The translations under genes were made by a program, and so were the position numbers. A stretch of 64,000 nucleotides of DNA from Carnobacterium_A sp049673005 (GTDB lineage Bacteria > Bacillota > Bacilli > Lactobacillales > Carnobacteriaceae), in NCBI RefSeq assembly GCF_049673005.1, contig NZ_JBATXB010000111.1, positions 1 through 64,000 on the forward strand, written 5' to 3'. Shown in pieces: positions 51,506 to 61,135 of this stretch (its first letter is position 1; every line of letters starts with the position of its first letter). The notes beneath the pieces are model-generated. The model was not told where the DNA came from. It did not search any database and saw nothing but the letters and a program-made list of their open reading frames with translations.

Positions 51506-51679
51506 TTAGAACTTACGTTTTCTAGCCGCCTCAGATTTCTTCTTACGTTTCACACTTGGTTTTTCGTAGAATTCGCGTTTACGGGCTTCTTGCAAAGTAC
51601 CAGTTTTGGAAACGGAGCGTTTGAAGCGACGAAGAGCATCATCAAGAGATTCATTTTTCTTAATAACTGTTTTTGACAT
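51506..51679 (-). CDS. rpsU: 30S ribosomal protein S21
   Basis: A 57-residue basic ribosomal protein of the small-subunit platform near the anti-Shine-Dalgarno end of 16S rRNA. The sequence begins MSKTVIKKNESLDDALRR and continues FKRSVSKTGTLQEARKREFYEKP (family core), ending in a Lys/Arg-rich tail. Stop TAA at 51506-51508. It shares a strong promoter with yqeY and has an 8-bp hairpin in its leader. Confidence 0.98.
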   Translation of the reverse strand: MSKTVIKKNESLDDALRRFKRSVSKTGTLQEARKREFYEKPSVKRKKKSEAARKRKF

Positions 51680-51722
51680 AGTAAATTCCCTCCCTCCGTG
51701 CTTTTAAAAGTAACCGTCATTT

Positions 51723-51750
51723 GTTTGTACACCATTATTATCGTACAAAC
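51723..51750 (-). promoter_or_regulatory. Hairpin in the rpsU leader
   Basis: GTTTGTAC (51723-51730) pairs with GTACAAAC (51743-51750), 12-nt loop, no U-run. It lies between the rpsU promoter and ribosome binding site. It might be an S21 autoregulatory element or just a 5' stabiliser. Confidence 0.5.
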
Positions 51751-51768
51751 TAAGAACCGTCCTTCCTT

Positions 51769-51797
51769 ATTATATCGAATGTATTTTTTTACGTCAA
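51769..51797 (-). promoter_or_regulatory. rpsU-yqeY promoter
   Basis: On the minus strand TTGACG (51792-51797), 17-bp spacer, TATAAT (51769-51774): a near-consensus housekeeping promoter. Confidence 0.9.
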
Positions 51798-51879
51798 CAA
51801 AGTATTTGATTTTTCTTTAAAAAAATGAAAAAACATCTTTAAAACGCTTTATTTAGACACTATTTTTATTAAAATTTAT

Positions 51880-52308
51880 TTAAAGATTATTTTTAGCGGA
51901 ACATTCTTTGCATTTACCGAATATTTCAAAACGATGTGACTCAATTTCACATCCAATAAGCTGTTCTTCAAAAAAATTCATTGGACACATTTCAATATTT
52001 TTAGTCATTCCGCAATTCGTGCAGATAAAATGATGATGATGTCCTTGGTGCATGCATCCAAAACGAAACATTTTTTCTCCATTTAATTCTGTTTCTTCTA
52101 ATACACCTAAGTCAACAAAAGTATATAAATTACGATAGATAGTATCGTAGCTGATAGTTGGATAATTTTTTTTTAGCATCAAATGCACTTCTTTAGCTGG
52201 CAAGTAGCGATCTTCATTGACGAAAATGGATAACATTTGTTCGCGTTTATCCGTGTACTTATAACCATTTTTTTTTAAAATTTTAATGGCTTTTTCAACT
52301 GCTGTCAT
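51880..52308 (-). CDS. zur: Zinc uptake regulator Zur (Fur family)
   Basis: Zinc-sensing repressor, 142 residues. N-terminal winged helix (about 1-80, KYTDKREQMLSIF and ISYDTIYRNLY) and C-terminal dimer domain with a metal-rich GHHHHFICTNCG and a second pair in GKCKEC, the structural zinc site. The sequence is closer to Bacillus Zur than to Fur or PerR, notably FRFGCMHQGHHHH. It stands alone, divergent from ppsR, with minus-strand promoter TTGCCT (52369-52374), 18-bp spacer, TATACT (52345-52350). Its targets are not in the window. Confidence 0.9.
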   Translation of the reverse strand: MTAVEKAIKILKKNGYKYTDKREQMLSIFVNEDRYLPAKEVHLMLKKNYPTISYDTIYRNLYTFVDLGVLEETELNGEKMFRFGCMHQGHHHHFICTNCGMTKNIEMCPMNFFEEQLIGCEIESHRFEIFGKCKECSAKNNL

Positions 52309-52498
52309 TTTCTAAACATCTCCCTTGGATCGTAACTACAAATCAGTATAACTCATTTCTATTCTATTAGGCAAACAGCCTGTTTTTATTGTTTGTTTGT
52401 AACTTACTTCTTTTATTTACTCAAATCAGTTATAATCGTTACTAACTACTTAAATTGTATTTTATTGAGAGTTTCTATAAGAAATGAGGGATAACGTA

Positions 52499-53329
52499 TT
52501 GGAAAAGCAAAAAAAAATTAACCTTTATATTATTTCAGATTCTGTTGGCGGAACAGCTAACACATTAGGGCAAGCAGCAATGTCGCAATTCCCTGGAGTA
52601 GATGCTAATGTGTCTGCTTACCCTTTCATAAGAGGAGAGGACACTCTTTATTCGATTCTAGAAAAAGCTAAAAAAGATAATGCATTAGTTATTCACACTT
52701 TAATTTCACCAACATTATCTAGTTTAATTGTTGATTATTGTCAAAATAATGATTTATTCTGTTTTGATGTATTAAATCCTGTTGTTAAAGAAATCGAGCA
52801 ACGTACAAATACTAAACCTTTAGAAGAACCAGGGATATTGCATCAATTAAATGATAATTACTTTGACCGCATAAGTGCAATCGAATTTGCAGTGAAATAT
52901 GATGATGGACGAGATCCGAAAGGTTTTCTAGAAGCTGATATCGTATTATTGGGAATATCTCGCACTTCTAAAACACCATTGAGTATGTTCTTAGCTAATC
53001 AAAACTACAAAGTTGCAAATCTACCTTTAGTACCTGAGGCTCATATTCCAGATACTCTTTGGAAAGTGAACCCCAAAAAAATAGTTGGCTTAACAAATGA
53101 CCGACGTGTACTAAATTCTATCCGACGTGAGCGAATGATTGCTTATGGATTAAATCCAGAAACAGGCTATTCAAAAATTGATCGTATTGATGAAGAACTA
53201 GCTTTTGCTAAAAAGTTATATGATGAATTAAATTGTTTAGTTATAAATGTAGCAACTAAATCAATTGAAGAAACTGCAGCTATTATTGTTAATACACTAC
53301 AATTAGATTCAAAAAAGAGAACATTCTAA
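52499..53329 (+). CDS. PpsR-type serine/threonine kinase and phosphorylase (DUF299)
   Basis: Bifunctional regulator of the YqfL/PpsR family that phosphorylates and dephosphorylates PPDK or PEP synthase; 276 residues. Motifs are IISDSVGGTANTL at the N-terminus, the P-loop GISRTSKTPLS (about residue 152) and the family-specific GLTNDRRVLNSIRRERM. An ATG at 52484 is in frame but has no ribosome binding site; TTG at 52499, eight bases after GAGGG, is the likelier start. The target enzyme is not in the window. Confidence 0.92.
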   Translation: MEKQKKINLYIISDSVGGTANTLGQAAMSQFPGVDANVSAYPFIRGEDTLYSILEKAKKDNALVIHTLISPTLSSLIVDYCQNNDLFCFDVLNPVVKEIEQRTNTKPLEEPGILHQLNDNYFDRISAIEFAVKYDDGRDPKGFLEADIVLLGISRTSKTPLSMFLANQNYKVANLPLVPEAHIPDTLWKVNPKKIVGLTNDRRVLNSIRRERMIAYGLNPETGYSKIDRIDEELAFAKKLYDELNCLVINVATKSIEETAAIIVNTLQLDSKKRTF

Positions 53330-53356
53330 TTAACGAAAAAAAATATAAATCGAAAA

Positions 53357-53393
53357 AAAAGAGAGATAATTTTTTTATTATCTCTCTTTTTTT
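53357..53393. terminator. Bidirectional terminator between ppsR and the TPM gene
   Basis: GAGAGATAAT (53361-53370) pairs with 53377-53386, with A-rich and T-rich flanks on each side. It serves two convergent genes. Confidence 0.92.
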
Positions 53394-53404
53394 GGGTTTT
53401 CTTA

Positions 53405-54235
53405 CTAGAATCCACGACTAGAACCGCCGCCGCCAGAGCTTCCGCCGCCGCCAAATCCACCGCCACCGCCGAATCCGCCACCACCAAATCCGCCGCCACG
53501 TCCGCCACGTCCACCAGCAGACATACCAATTAGGAATGGCAGTATGTTTGAACGACGTCCACCTCGACCGCCACCACTGCCGCCCGAAAAGAAACTACTT
53601 ACAAGGAAAAAAATAATTAAAATAATAAAGACAGTAGATATACCACCGTCACTTTCATCTTCATAGGCTGTTTCGTCTACATTATAACCTGAAAATATGA
53701 CATCATTATCAAAATTATATTCTTTATTTACCTTAACCGAAGTTTCTGTAAAAATATTTTTTAAAGCCTTATCGAAATTATTGTTTTTTAAATCATCTAT
53801 GTTCCGGTCTAAGATAGCTCCAGTACCACTATCCGTTAACGCTCCTTCTAATCCATAACCCACCTCGAACCGAATTTCACGTTCTTGCTTACTCATCAAA
53901 ATCAAAACTCCATTGTCCAGTTCACTACCACCAATACCCCATTTTTGGAATAGCTTCTCACTATAATCTTCTATAGTATCGCCATCAAGAGTATCAATCG
54001 TTGCTACGACAAGTTGTGGTTTTTCTTCAGTTTCTTCATAATGCTTATTTACATCAATTATAAATTTCTCAGTGTCTGGTGACAACATGTTAGCTTCATC
54101 AGAAACATAAAAATTTTTAGTGGGTTCTGGTAAATTAGAAACCGCTACTGTTTTTAATGGATTAAAGTAAAGAAAAGTTAAACTGAATGCGACTAGAAAG
54201 TAAATTATTTTCTTACTTCTCTTGTCTGTTTTCAC
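53405..54235 (-). CDS. Membrane TPM-domain protein with glycine-rich tail (YgcG family)
   Basis: Exported membrane protein of about 276 residues: signal peptide (about 1-35 from the GTG), TPM domain (about 40-165, with FYVSDEANMLS, GVLILMSKQEREIRFEVGYGLEG and ILDRN), one membrane helix (STVFIILIIFFLVSSFF) and a C-terminus of Gly/Ser/Arg repeats. TPM proteins are linked to photosystem repair phosphatases and, with LemA, to membrane processes in bacteria; the role here is unknown. The start is GTG at 54235, eight bases after AAAGGAGG; an upstream ATG at 54292 would run into lemA. It follows lemA, a common pair. Confidence 0.88.
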   Translation of the reverse strand: MKTDKRSKKIIYFLVAFSLTFLYFNPLKTVAVSNLPEPTKNFYVSDEANMLSPDTEKFIIDVNKHYEETEEKPQLVVATIDTLDGDTIEDYSEKLFQKWGIGGSELDNGVLILMSKQEREIRFEVGYGLEGALTDSGTGAILDRNIDDLKNNNFDKALKNIFTETSVKVNKEYNFDNDVIFSGYNVDETAYEDESDGGISTVFIILIIFFLVSSFFSGGSGGGRGGRRSNILPFLIGMSAGGRGGRGGGFGGGGFGGGGGFGGGGSSGGGGSSRGF

Positions 54236-54284
54236 ATATTTTCCTCCTTTAAATAAACAATTTGACTTAATGAAATATTTTAAC

Positions 54285-54851
54285 CTACTCAAAATTTACT
54301 TCTGGAGCAGTTTCAGCACCCTCTACAGCTTTAAAGTAAGGCTTCTCTTCAAAACCAGTAATACTAGCTATTATAGAACCTGGGAAACGTTTAACTTTAT
54401 TATTATAGCCTTGAACGGACTCATTGTAGCGTTGTCTTTCGACAGCTACTCGATTTTCTGTTCCAGCCAATTCATCCATTAAAGCAGTAACATTTTGATT
54501 CGATTTTAAGTCAGGATAATTCTCAACGACAACTAATAAACGTGATAAAGCTGAAGAAATTTCGTTGTTCGCATCAATTTTTTCCTCAACAGAACCAGCT
54601 CCACTTAATTTTGCTCGTGCATCAGCAATATCTCCAAACACAGCTTTCTCTTGTTCCATTGCTCCTTTAACTGAATTAACTAGATTTGGAATCAGATCAT
54701 TCCTTCTTTGCAATTGTGACTCAACTTGAGACCATGCAACATCAACATTGCTTTCTTCTTGTATCAACCCATTATATGAACTAATAAAAGGTACCACTAA
54801 TAGTAACAGCGCTATTACAACACCAATAGCTATTTTCATTCCTTTTTTCAT
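54285..54851 (-). CDS. lemA: LemA family protein
   Basis: A 188-residue protein with one N-terminal membrane helix (about 7-25) and a helical bundle, topology mostly outside the cytoplasm. Family segments are NVDVAWSQVESQLQRRNDLIPNLV (seen in parts), LSRLLVVVENYPDLKSNQNV and YNNKVKRFPGSIIA. The function is poorly known. It is upstream of the TPM gene with a 49-bp gap, in one operon. GAGGG precedes the ATG. Confidence 0.93.
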   Translation of the reverse strand: MKKGMKIAIGVVIALLLLVVPFISSYNGLIQEESNVDVAWSQVESQLQRRNDLIPNLVNSVKGAMEQEKAVFGDIADARAKLSGAGSVEEKIDANNEISSALSRLLVVVENYPDLKSNQNVTALMDELAGTENRVAVERQRYNESVQGYNNKVKRFPGSIIASITGFEEKPYFKAVEGAETAPEVNFE

Positions 54852-55050
54852 TTTTAAACTCCCTCTTTCTTAAATAGATTAGTTTATATCCTATGTTAAT
54901 TTTAACTCCTCTTAATCATACTTGAAAAAGTAAAAAAATAAATGAGACTTTAGTAGGAAAATTTTATATTTCTTATCATTTTACTAAACCTCATTGTTTT
55001 TCCTTCAAATCAATTATGCCACAAATTAACTACTAAAAAAATGAAAAGAA

Positions 55051-55080
55051 CCAAAAAAATTAGAAATTTAATATTTTTGG
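55051..55080 (-). terminator. Possible terminator after nfo
   Basis: CCAAAAA(A)ATTA pairs with TAATATTTTTGG, then a U-rich stretch on the minus strand. AT-rich and imperfect, so weak support. Confidence 0.45.
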
Positions 55081-55109
55081 ATCAAATTCATTTTATCTTA
55101 GTTATTTTA

Positions 55110-56012
55110 TTAACATTCTTTTTGATTTAGTATATCCTCTAACAAATTAGGATTAAACGTTTGAGATTTTAACATCTTAATTTCATGACCATAAGGAGCC
55201 AGTTTATTCTTTTTATCCTCTCCAACAAAGGGAGTTTCTAAAATTTTTGGCAATGATTGTAGTTTCGGGTGATGTACTACTGCATTTAATGCATCAAATC
55301 CAATTGTTCCAAAACCAATATTAGCATGCCGATCTTTATGGCTACCTTGAGGATTTTTAGAGTCATTGACATGAATGACTTTTAATCTTTCTAATCCAAT
55401 AATTTCATCAAACTCTTGCAAGACACCATCAAAATCGTTTTTTACGTTGTATCCTGCATCATTGATGTGACAAGTATCCATTGTCACTGACAATTTGTCA
55501 TTCATTGTTACTCCGGAAATAATCTCAGCTAACTCCTCAAACGTACGACCTACTTCTGTTCCTTTTCCTGCCATTGTTTCTAATGCAATTTGTGCTAGTT
55601 GATCTTTGTGTAGTACTTCGTTTAATCCTTTAATAATTTGTTTAATCGCTGCTGAGGCCCCTTCACCAACATGAGCTCCCGGATGCATTGTTATCTGCCT
55701 TGCACCTAGTGCTTCGGCTCGTATTATTTCTGCTTTAAGAAACTCAATACCAAAAGAAAAATTTTCAGGTTTTAAAGTATTGCCTAAATTAATAATATAA
55801 GGAGCATGAACAACTATATCGGATAAACCGTGCTCTTTCATAAAGGCTGTTCCGGCTTCAATGTTCATGTCCTCTATCGCTTTTCTTCTTGTATTTTGTG
55901 GTGCTCCAGTATATATCATAAAAGTACTTGAATTATAACTCGCTGCATCTTCTGCCGAACCAAGCAACATTTTTTTCCCGCTCATCGACACATGCGATCC
56001 TAACAATACCAT
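55110..56012 (-). CDS. nfo: Endonuclease IV (AP endonuclease)
   Basis: Zinc TIM-barrel enzyme cutting DNA 5' to abasic sites in base excision repair. The 300-residue protein shows the expected metal-ligand segments: GSHVSMSG, VVHAPYIINLGN, TMHPGAHVGEG, ALETMAGKG, MDTCHINDAGY, VIHVNDSKNP and HKDRHANIG. All eight or nine ligand regions are present. The gene stands alone. Confidence 0.97.
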   Translation of the reverse strand: MVLLGSHVSMSGKKMLLGSAEDAASYNSSTFMIYTGAPQNTRRKAIEDMNIEAGTAFMKEHGLSDIVVHAPYIINLGNTLKPENFSFGIEFLKAEIIRAEALGARQITMHPGAHVGEGASAAIKQIIKGLNEVLHKDQLAQIALETMAGKGTEVGRTFEELAEIISGVTMNDKLSVTMDTCHINDAGYNVKNDFDGVLQEFDEIIGLERLKVIHVNDSKNPQGSHKDRHANIGFGTIGFDALNAVVHHPKLQSLPKILETPFVGEDKKNKLAPYGHEIKMLKSQTFNPNLLEDILNQKEC

Positions 56013-56096
56013 AATATCTAATCTCCTATCTTCTCTTTAAACTCCTTTACATTGTAAGACAGTTTACTCAAAAGAACAAATTTAAAAAAAGATTGT

Positions 56097-56861
56097 TTAA
56101 TATAAACTCATAGAATGTTCAGATTTATACCACTCAATTGCATGAACTGTTTTTTCTGAAATAACTGAAGTATCAGTAAGCAAATCAATGATGTGCTGAT
56201 TTCTTTTTGTAAAAATAATAGATAGATATAAAATATTTATTGTTTTTAAAATAAACCTTCCAAAACCTTCCCTTACTATAACGGTTACCCAGCTTAATTT
56301 TTCTTCTTTAAAACAAACAACTCTAAGTCCAAAAATCATTTTCCCTATTGTTTGTCCATTAGTTAGTTTTGTCATTAGAATAAAATACAATAAAAATACA
56401 ATTAACTGGCTAATCGAAAATAAAGAAAAGAATTCTGTGCTAGTTTCTGTATTAGTTAGCGTGAAATAAGAATAGATAATCAACCGATTCAGGCTTCCAA
56501 TAACTAATAGATCAATGAGATACGCAAATAATCTAAACCAGAAACCTCCGTAAAAATAAGCAGGATAAAAATTAAACGGCGTTTTTTCTAATTGTTGCTT
56601 CTTTTGTTGTTCTTGCCAATACAATCTCCGTTCCTTTCTTAATTCTTCAGGAGTACGAATTTTCATTGACTTTTCTACTTTTGCTTTTTTATCTTCTTCA
56701 TTATCTAGTTTTTCAGCTTCTTTTTCATTTTCTTTATTAAATTGAGTTAACCGTTTTTTTTGTCTAATATCTTCTTCTTCCTTCACCAAAAATTGTTTTA
56801 ATTCACCTAAATCCAATTCTTTTGTTATACTTTTTCCAGTTGCTTTAGAGAGTTTATCCAT
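56097..56861 (-). CDS. RDD family membrane protein with charged N-terminal extension
   Basis: A 254-residue protein. The first about 90 residues are very rich in Lys/Glu and likely coiled coil. An RDD domain follows (about 100-225) with FGGFWFRLFAYLIDLLVIG-type start (seen as GFWFRLFAYLIDLL) and NGQTIGKMIFGLRVV, three to four membrane helices. The function of RDD proteins is mostly unknown, some act as transporters. The ATG at 56861 comes one base after the sppA stop and after GGAGG. The long charged tail suggests cytoplasmic contacts. Confidence 0.88.
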   Translation of the reverse strand: MDKLSKATGKSITKELDLGELKQFLVKEEEDIRQKKRLTQFNKENEKEAEKLDNEEDKKAKVEKSMKIRTPEELRKERRLYWQEQQKKQQLEKTPFNFYPAYFYGGFWFRLFAYLIDLLVIGSLNRLIIYSYFTLTNTETSTEFFSLFSISQLIVFLLYFILMTKLTNGQTIGKMIFGLRVVCFKEEKLSWVTVIVREGFGRFILKTINILYLSIIFTKRNQHIIDLLTDTSVISEKTVHAIEWYKSEHSMSLY

Positions 56862-56862
56862 T

Positions 56863-57900
56863 CTATTCACCTCCATATAAGTACATCATTCTTGGAGATT
56901 TAGCATCGCTAAGTTCTTTTGCTACTTCTATTATTACTTTTTCTGATGTGTTTTTTTGAGATTTAAACTGACTTACTTTTGAATTTATAAAAGACTTAAA
57001 GGTCAATGATCCAGTTGAATACTGAAAAACTTCTGCATCTTCAATTTGATTGTCTTTTTTTAATGCTTCTAATGCCTCTTCTTGGTAACCTATTTGATCA
57101 ACCAATCCGACTTTTTTCGCTTGAGCTCCGTCATAAATCCTTCCATCAGCTAACTCTTTAACTTCTTTAATATCCTTATTTCTACCTTCTGCTACAACAG
57201 TAACAAAACGATTATACGAGTCATCAACTAAATTTTGTAAAATAAGCTGGTCTTCTTTTGTCATTTTTTTACTTGTAGAGCCTATATCTTTGTACTGTCC
57301 GCTTTTTATAGTTGTATCTTCAATACCTATTTTTTTATATAGTTCACTTAAGTTTAAATTACTCATGATTACACCAATAGAACCTGTTAACGTTTCATTA
57401 GAAGCAAAAATTTTATCTGCAGATGCTGCGATGTAGTAGCCCCCACTAGCTGCAACATTCCCCATAGAAACGTATAATGGAATTTCAGTAGTTTTTTGTA
57501 GCTCATCTATTTTATCTTTTATTTGTGCACTTTCATATGTACCTCCTCCAGGAGAGTTTATCGATAACAATATCCCTTTAACAGAATCGTCATTTTTTAT
57601 TGCTTCTAACTGTTCCATAAAAAATGTATGATTGTAACCAGTTGTATCTAATAAACTAGAAGATTGGTTTGCTAAAATTGCGCCATCGACATTTATTAGT
57701 ACTATACGTTCACTTTGACTTCCTTTAGATACAATAGTTTCACCCAATTCTTGTTGTCCCAACAATGTATTCGCTGTTTCCATTAGTGTACTATCTGATT
57801 TCCCAGTAGGATTAACTTTTAAAGTTAAATCACTAATAATAAAAGAAAGTATAAAAAGTCCTATTGCTATAGAAATAGCTGTCCACCTTTTCGTTGTCAT
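56863..57900 (-). CDS. sppA: Signal peptide peptidase SppA (36K type)
   Basis: Membrane serine protease that digests cleaved signal peptides. The 345-residue protein has an N-terminal membrane helix (about 8-27) and a Clp/crotonase-like catalytic domain with LLSINSPGGGTYES, the catalytic Ser in GNVAASGGYYIA and the catalytic Lys in SGQYKDIGS. It is co-transcribed with the RDD gene. AAAGGAGG precedes the ATG at 57900. Confidence 0.95.
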   Translation of the reverse strand: MTTKRWTAISIAIGLFILSFIISDLTLKVNPTGKSDSTLMETANTLLGQQELGETIVSKGSQSERIVLINVDGAILANQSSSLLDTTGYNHTFFMEQLEAIKNDDSVKGILLSINSPGGGTYESAQIKDKIDELQKTTEIPLYVSMGNVAASGGYYIAASADKIFASNETLTGSIGVIMSNLNLSELYKKIGIEDTTIKSGQYKDIGSTSKKMTKEDQLILQNLVDDSYNRFVTVVAEGRNKDIKEVKELADGRIYDGAQAKKVGLVDQIGYQEEALEALKKDNQIEDAEVFQYSTGSLTFKSFINSKVSQFKSQKNTSEKVIIEVAKELSDAKSPRMMYLYGGE

Positions 57901-57952
57901 TATTTTTCCTCCTTTAAATTATAACTTCTTCAAGAATCTTTTTGATAAAAAA

Positions 57953-57990
57953 AAGCATTAAGAACTTCCTTATAAAGCTTCTTAATGCTT
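57953..57990 (-). terminator. Terminator of the hisS-aspS operon
   Basis: AAGCATTAAGAA (57953-57964) pairs perfectly with 57979-57990, followed by a run of seven U on the minus strand. Confidence 0.9.
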
Positions 57991-58018
57991 ATTAATAAAC
58001 TAATTTTGCGTTAGACTT

Positions 58019-59788
58019 TTACTCTTCTATTTTAATTGTTTTGATAGATAAATCGGTTAATTGCGCATTACTTACCAAACTTGGAGCTTTTGTCAATGGA
58101 TCAACAGCTCTACCATTTTTAGGGAATGCGATAACTTCGCGAATATTTTCTTCACCTGCTAATAACATCGCAAAACGATCTAATCCCAATGCTATTCCTC
58201 CATGAGGTGGAAATCCGTATTCTAATGCTTCCAACAAGAAACCGAATTGAGCATGTGCTTCTTCTTTTGTAAAACCTAAAGCAGAAAACATCTTCTCTTG
58301 TACTTCACGAGAATGAATTCTCAATGAACCACCACCTAACTCATAGCCATTTAGAACAATATCATAAGCCTGAGCTTGAACTTTTTCTGGTGAAGTTTCT
58401 AATAAATCAATATCTTCTTCTCTTGGCATTGTGAAAGGATGATGAGCAGCACTGTATCGTTTAGCTTCTTCATCATATTCAAGTAGCGGCCAATCAACAA
58501 TCCAAAGAAATTCAAATACGGACTTATCAATCAAATCTAATTCTTTTGCTAATTTAGACCGTAACGCACCTAGCGAATCGGCTACTACCGACTTTTTATC
58601 CGCAACGAACACTAACAAATCTCCAGGTTCTGCTTCTAAACGATTGATTAAATCTTGAGAGTTATCTTTAAAGAACTTAGCAATAGGTCCTTTTAATTCA
58701 TCTTTTTCTACTTTTAACCAAGCTAAACCTTTAGCTCCATAAATAGAGACAAATTCTCCTAAAGCATCAATATCTTTCCTAGAAAATTTATCGGCTGATC
58801 CTTTAATATTTATTGCTTTAACTTCTCCACCATTAGATACAGCTCCACTAAATACTTTAAACTCAGAATCTTGAACTAAATCACTAATTTGGACAAGTTC
58901 TAAACCAAAACGGATATCTGGCTTATCACTACCAAAACGATTGATTGCCTCAGCGTAAGCCATTTGTGGGAAAGGTCTAGGTATTTCGATATTTTTTGTA
59001 TCTTTCATAACTTTGACTAACATTTCTTCAGTAAACTTTTGAATATCTTCTGCTTTCAAAAAACTAGTTTCTATATCAATTTGAGTAAATTCTGGTTGAC
59101 GATCACCACGTAAATCCTCGTCTCTGAAACAACGGACAATTTGATAATAACGATCAAATCCAGCACCCATTAATAACTGTTTAAATAATTGTGGAGATTG
59201 TGGTAAGGCATAAAAATGACCAGGGTGAACACGAGAAGGAACTAAATAATCACGAGCACCTTCAGGTGTTGATTTCGTTAAATAAGGGGTTTCTATATCA
59301 ATAAATTCATTATTATCCAAATAATTACGAACTGACTTTGTCATTTTATGTCTTAACATAAAATTCTTAGTCATCTCTGGACGGCGTAAGTCTAAATACC
59401 GGTATTCTAATCTTTTATCATCTGAAACAGCTACGCCATCTTCAATATAAAAAGGCGTTGTTTTAGACTCATTTAAAACCTTTATTTCTTCAACTTCGAC
59501 TTCTAATTCTCCGGTAGGTATGTTTCTATTGATAACATTTTCATTACGTGCTACTACTTTTCCTTTTATTTCTAGTACGTACTCATTTCGGACATTCTCG
59601 GCAATTGCCAATGCTTCTTTAGAAAAAATAGGATTAAAAACAACTTGGATAATTCCTTCACGATCTCGTAAATCAATAAATATTAAATCCCCTAAATCTC
59701 GTCTTTTTTGAACCCAACCTTTAAGAGTTACTGTATGGCCCAATAGGTCTTTCGAAATTCTTCCACAATATTCTGTGCGCTCTGCCAT
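58019..59788 (-). CDS. aspS: Aspartyl-tRNA synthetase
   Basis: Class II synthetase charging tRNA-Asp, 589 residues. Anticodon-binding OB fold (about 1-110), catalytic core with motif 2 FRDEDLRGDRQPEFTQID and motif 3 GIALGLDRFAMLL, and the bacterial GAD insertion (about 290-410). The open frame reaches a TTG at 59797, but ATG 59788 after AGGAG fits homologues. It is the second gene of hisS-aspS with an 18-bp gap. Confidence 0.97.
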   Translation of the reverse strand: MAERTEYCGRISKDLLGHTVTLKGWVQKRRDLGDLIFIDLRDREGIIQVVFNPIFSKEALAIAENVRNEYVLEIKGKVVARNENVINRNIPTGELEVEVEEIKVLNESKTTPFYIEDGVAVSDDKRLEYRYLDLRRPEMTKNFMLRHKMTKSVRNYLDNNEFIDIETPYLTKSTPEGARDYLVPSRVHPGHFYALPQSPQLFKQLLMGAGFDRYYQIVRCFRDEDLRGDRQPEFTQIDIETSFLKAEDIQKFTEEMLVKVMKDTKNIEIPRPFPQMAYAEAINRFGSDKPDIRFGLELVQISDLVQDSEFKVFSGAVSNGGEVKAINIKGSADKFSRKDIDALGEFVSIYGAKGLAWLKVEKDELKGPIAKFFKDNSQDLINRLEAEPGDLLVFVADKKSVVADSLGALRSKLAKELDLIDKSVFEFLWIVDWPLLEYDEEAKRYSAAHHPFTMPREEDIDLLETSPEKVQAQAYDIVLNGYELGGGSLRIHSREVQEKMFSALGFTKEEAHAQFGFLLEALEYGFPPHGGIALGLDRFAMLLAGEENIREVIAFPKNGRAVDPLTKAPSLVSNAQLTDLSIKTIKIEE

Positions 59789-59806
59789 TTTATTCAACTC
59801 CTAGTA

Positions 59807-61135
59807 TTATTTATTTTCTTTTTTAAAGAAATCATTAAATGCAGTCATGTCAGTTGTATTCAAATTGAACACTTTTTCGAAATCTTTATAAATTTCCTTT
59901 AACTTAACACTTGATTCAGTATTATTTTTCATCACTTTAAAATTAACTTCGCCATTAGTTAATTCTTCTTCTCCAATAGTTAAAACTACTTTAGCATTCA
60001 ACTTAGAAGCAGTTTTAAATTGCGCTTTTGCTTTTCGGTCATAATAGTCTCTATCTGCAGAGAAACCTGCTTGACGAATAGTTTGTACTAATTTTAACGT
60101 TTCTATCTTTGTTGATTCTCCTAATCCAACAACATAAACATCAACTTCATGCGTATTCGGTATCTCAATTTCTTCAGCCTCTAATGTTAAGATTAAACGT
60201 TCTAAGCCTAAAGCAAACCCAAATCCAGGAGTAGCAGGTCCGCCGATTTCTTCTACAAGTCCATCATAACGGCCACCCGCACAAATCGTTGTAATAGCAC
60301 CAAATCCCGGAGCATCACTCATTATCTCAAAAATAGTGTGATTGTAATAATCTAACCCTCTTACCATATTGCTATCAATTTGGTAAGGAATATCTAATAC
60401 ATCCAACATCTCTTTAACTGCATTAAAGTGATTTTTAGACTCTTCGTTTAAATAGTCTAGAATAGATGGAGCATTCTTTACAATTTCTTGATCTTTTTTA
60501 TTTTTACTATCTAACACTCGTAAAGGATTTTTATACAGTCTGATTTGAGAATCTTCACTAAGTTCAGCAAAATGAGGTTCAAGATAAGCAATTAAAGCTT
60601 CTCTATATGCTTTTCTACTTTCTATATCTCCAAGCGAGTTAATAACTAAAGAAAAATGTTGCAACCCTAGTTCATTAAATAAATCCATTGCTAAAGCCAT
60701 TGTTTCGACATCAATTGCTGGATTCATACTACCAAAAACTTCAACACCTAATTGATGAAATTGTCTCATACGACCGCCTTGAGGGCGTTCATAACGGAAC
60801 ATAGGTCCCATATAATAAACTTTGTAAGGTTTTGCAAACTCTGGTCCAAACAATTTATTTTCAACAAATGCGCGAACAACAGGGGCTGTTCCTTCTGGTC
60901 GAAGTGACATATGACGTTTGCCCTTATCATAAAAATCATACATCTCTTTTGAAACAATATCACTTGTTTCTCCTACACCACGTGAAAATAAATCGTAACT
61001 TTCAAAAATAGGAGTCCTTATTTCGCTAAACTGGTAATCTCCTAAGATTATTTTTGCTGTTTCTTCTATATATTGCCACTTTAATGAACTAGTTGGTAAT
61101 AGATCAGCCGTTCCTTTAGGTCTTTGAATTTGCAT
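59807..61135 (-). CDS. hisS: Histidyl-tRNA synthetase
   Basis: Class II synthetase charging tRNA-His, 442 residues. Motif 1 PIFESYDLFSRGVGE, motif 2 SLRPEGTAPVVRAF and FRYERPQGGRMRQFHQLG, the His-specific GLDYYNHTIFE and motif 3 FGFALGLERLIL, then the anticodon-binding domain (about 325-425). AAGGAG precedes the ATG at 61135. It follows the T-box leader. Confidence 0.97.
   Translation of the reverse strand: MQIQRPKGTADLLPTSSLKWQYIEETAKIILGDYQFSEIRTPIFESYDLFSRGVGETSDIVSKEMYDFYDKGKRHMSLRPEGTAPVVRAFVENKLFGPEFAKPYKVYYMGPMFRYERPQGGRMRQFHQLGVEVFGSMNPAIDVETMALAMDLFNELGLQHFSLVINSLGDIESRKAYREALIAYLEPHFAELSEDSQIRLYKNPLRVLDSKNKKDQEIVKNAPSILDYLNEESKNHFNAVKEMLDVLDIPYQIDSNMVRGLDYYNHTIFEIMSDAPGFGAITTICAGGRYDGLVEEIGGPATPGFGFALGLERLILTLEAEEIEIPNTHEVDVYVVGLGESTKIETLKLVQTIRQAGFSADRDYYDRKAKAQFKTASKLNAKVVLTIGEEELTNGEVNFKVMKNNTESSVKLKEIYKDFEKVFNLNTTDMTAFNDFFKKENK

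Noticed and set aside
53405..53590. GC-rich repeats at the end of the TPM gene as a repeat array or CRISPR-like element
   Set aside because: They are in-frame Gly/Ser codons of a low-complexity protein tail, with no fixed repeat unit or spacer.
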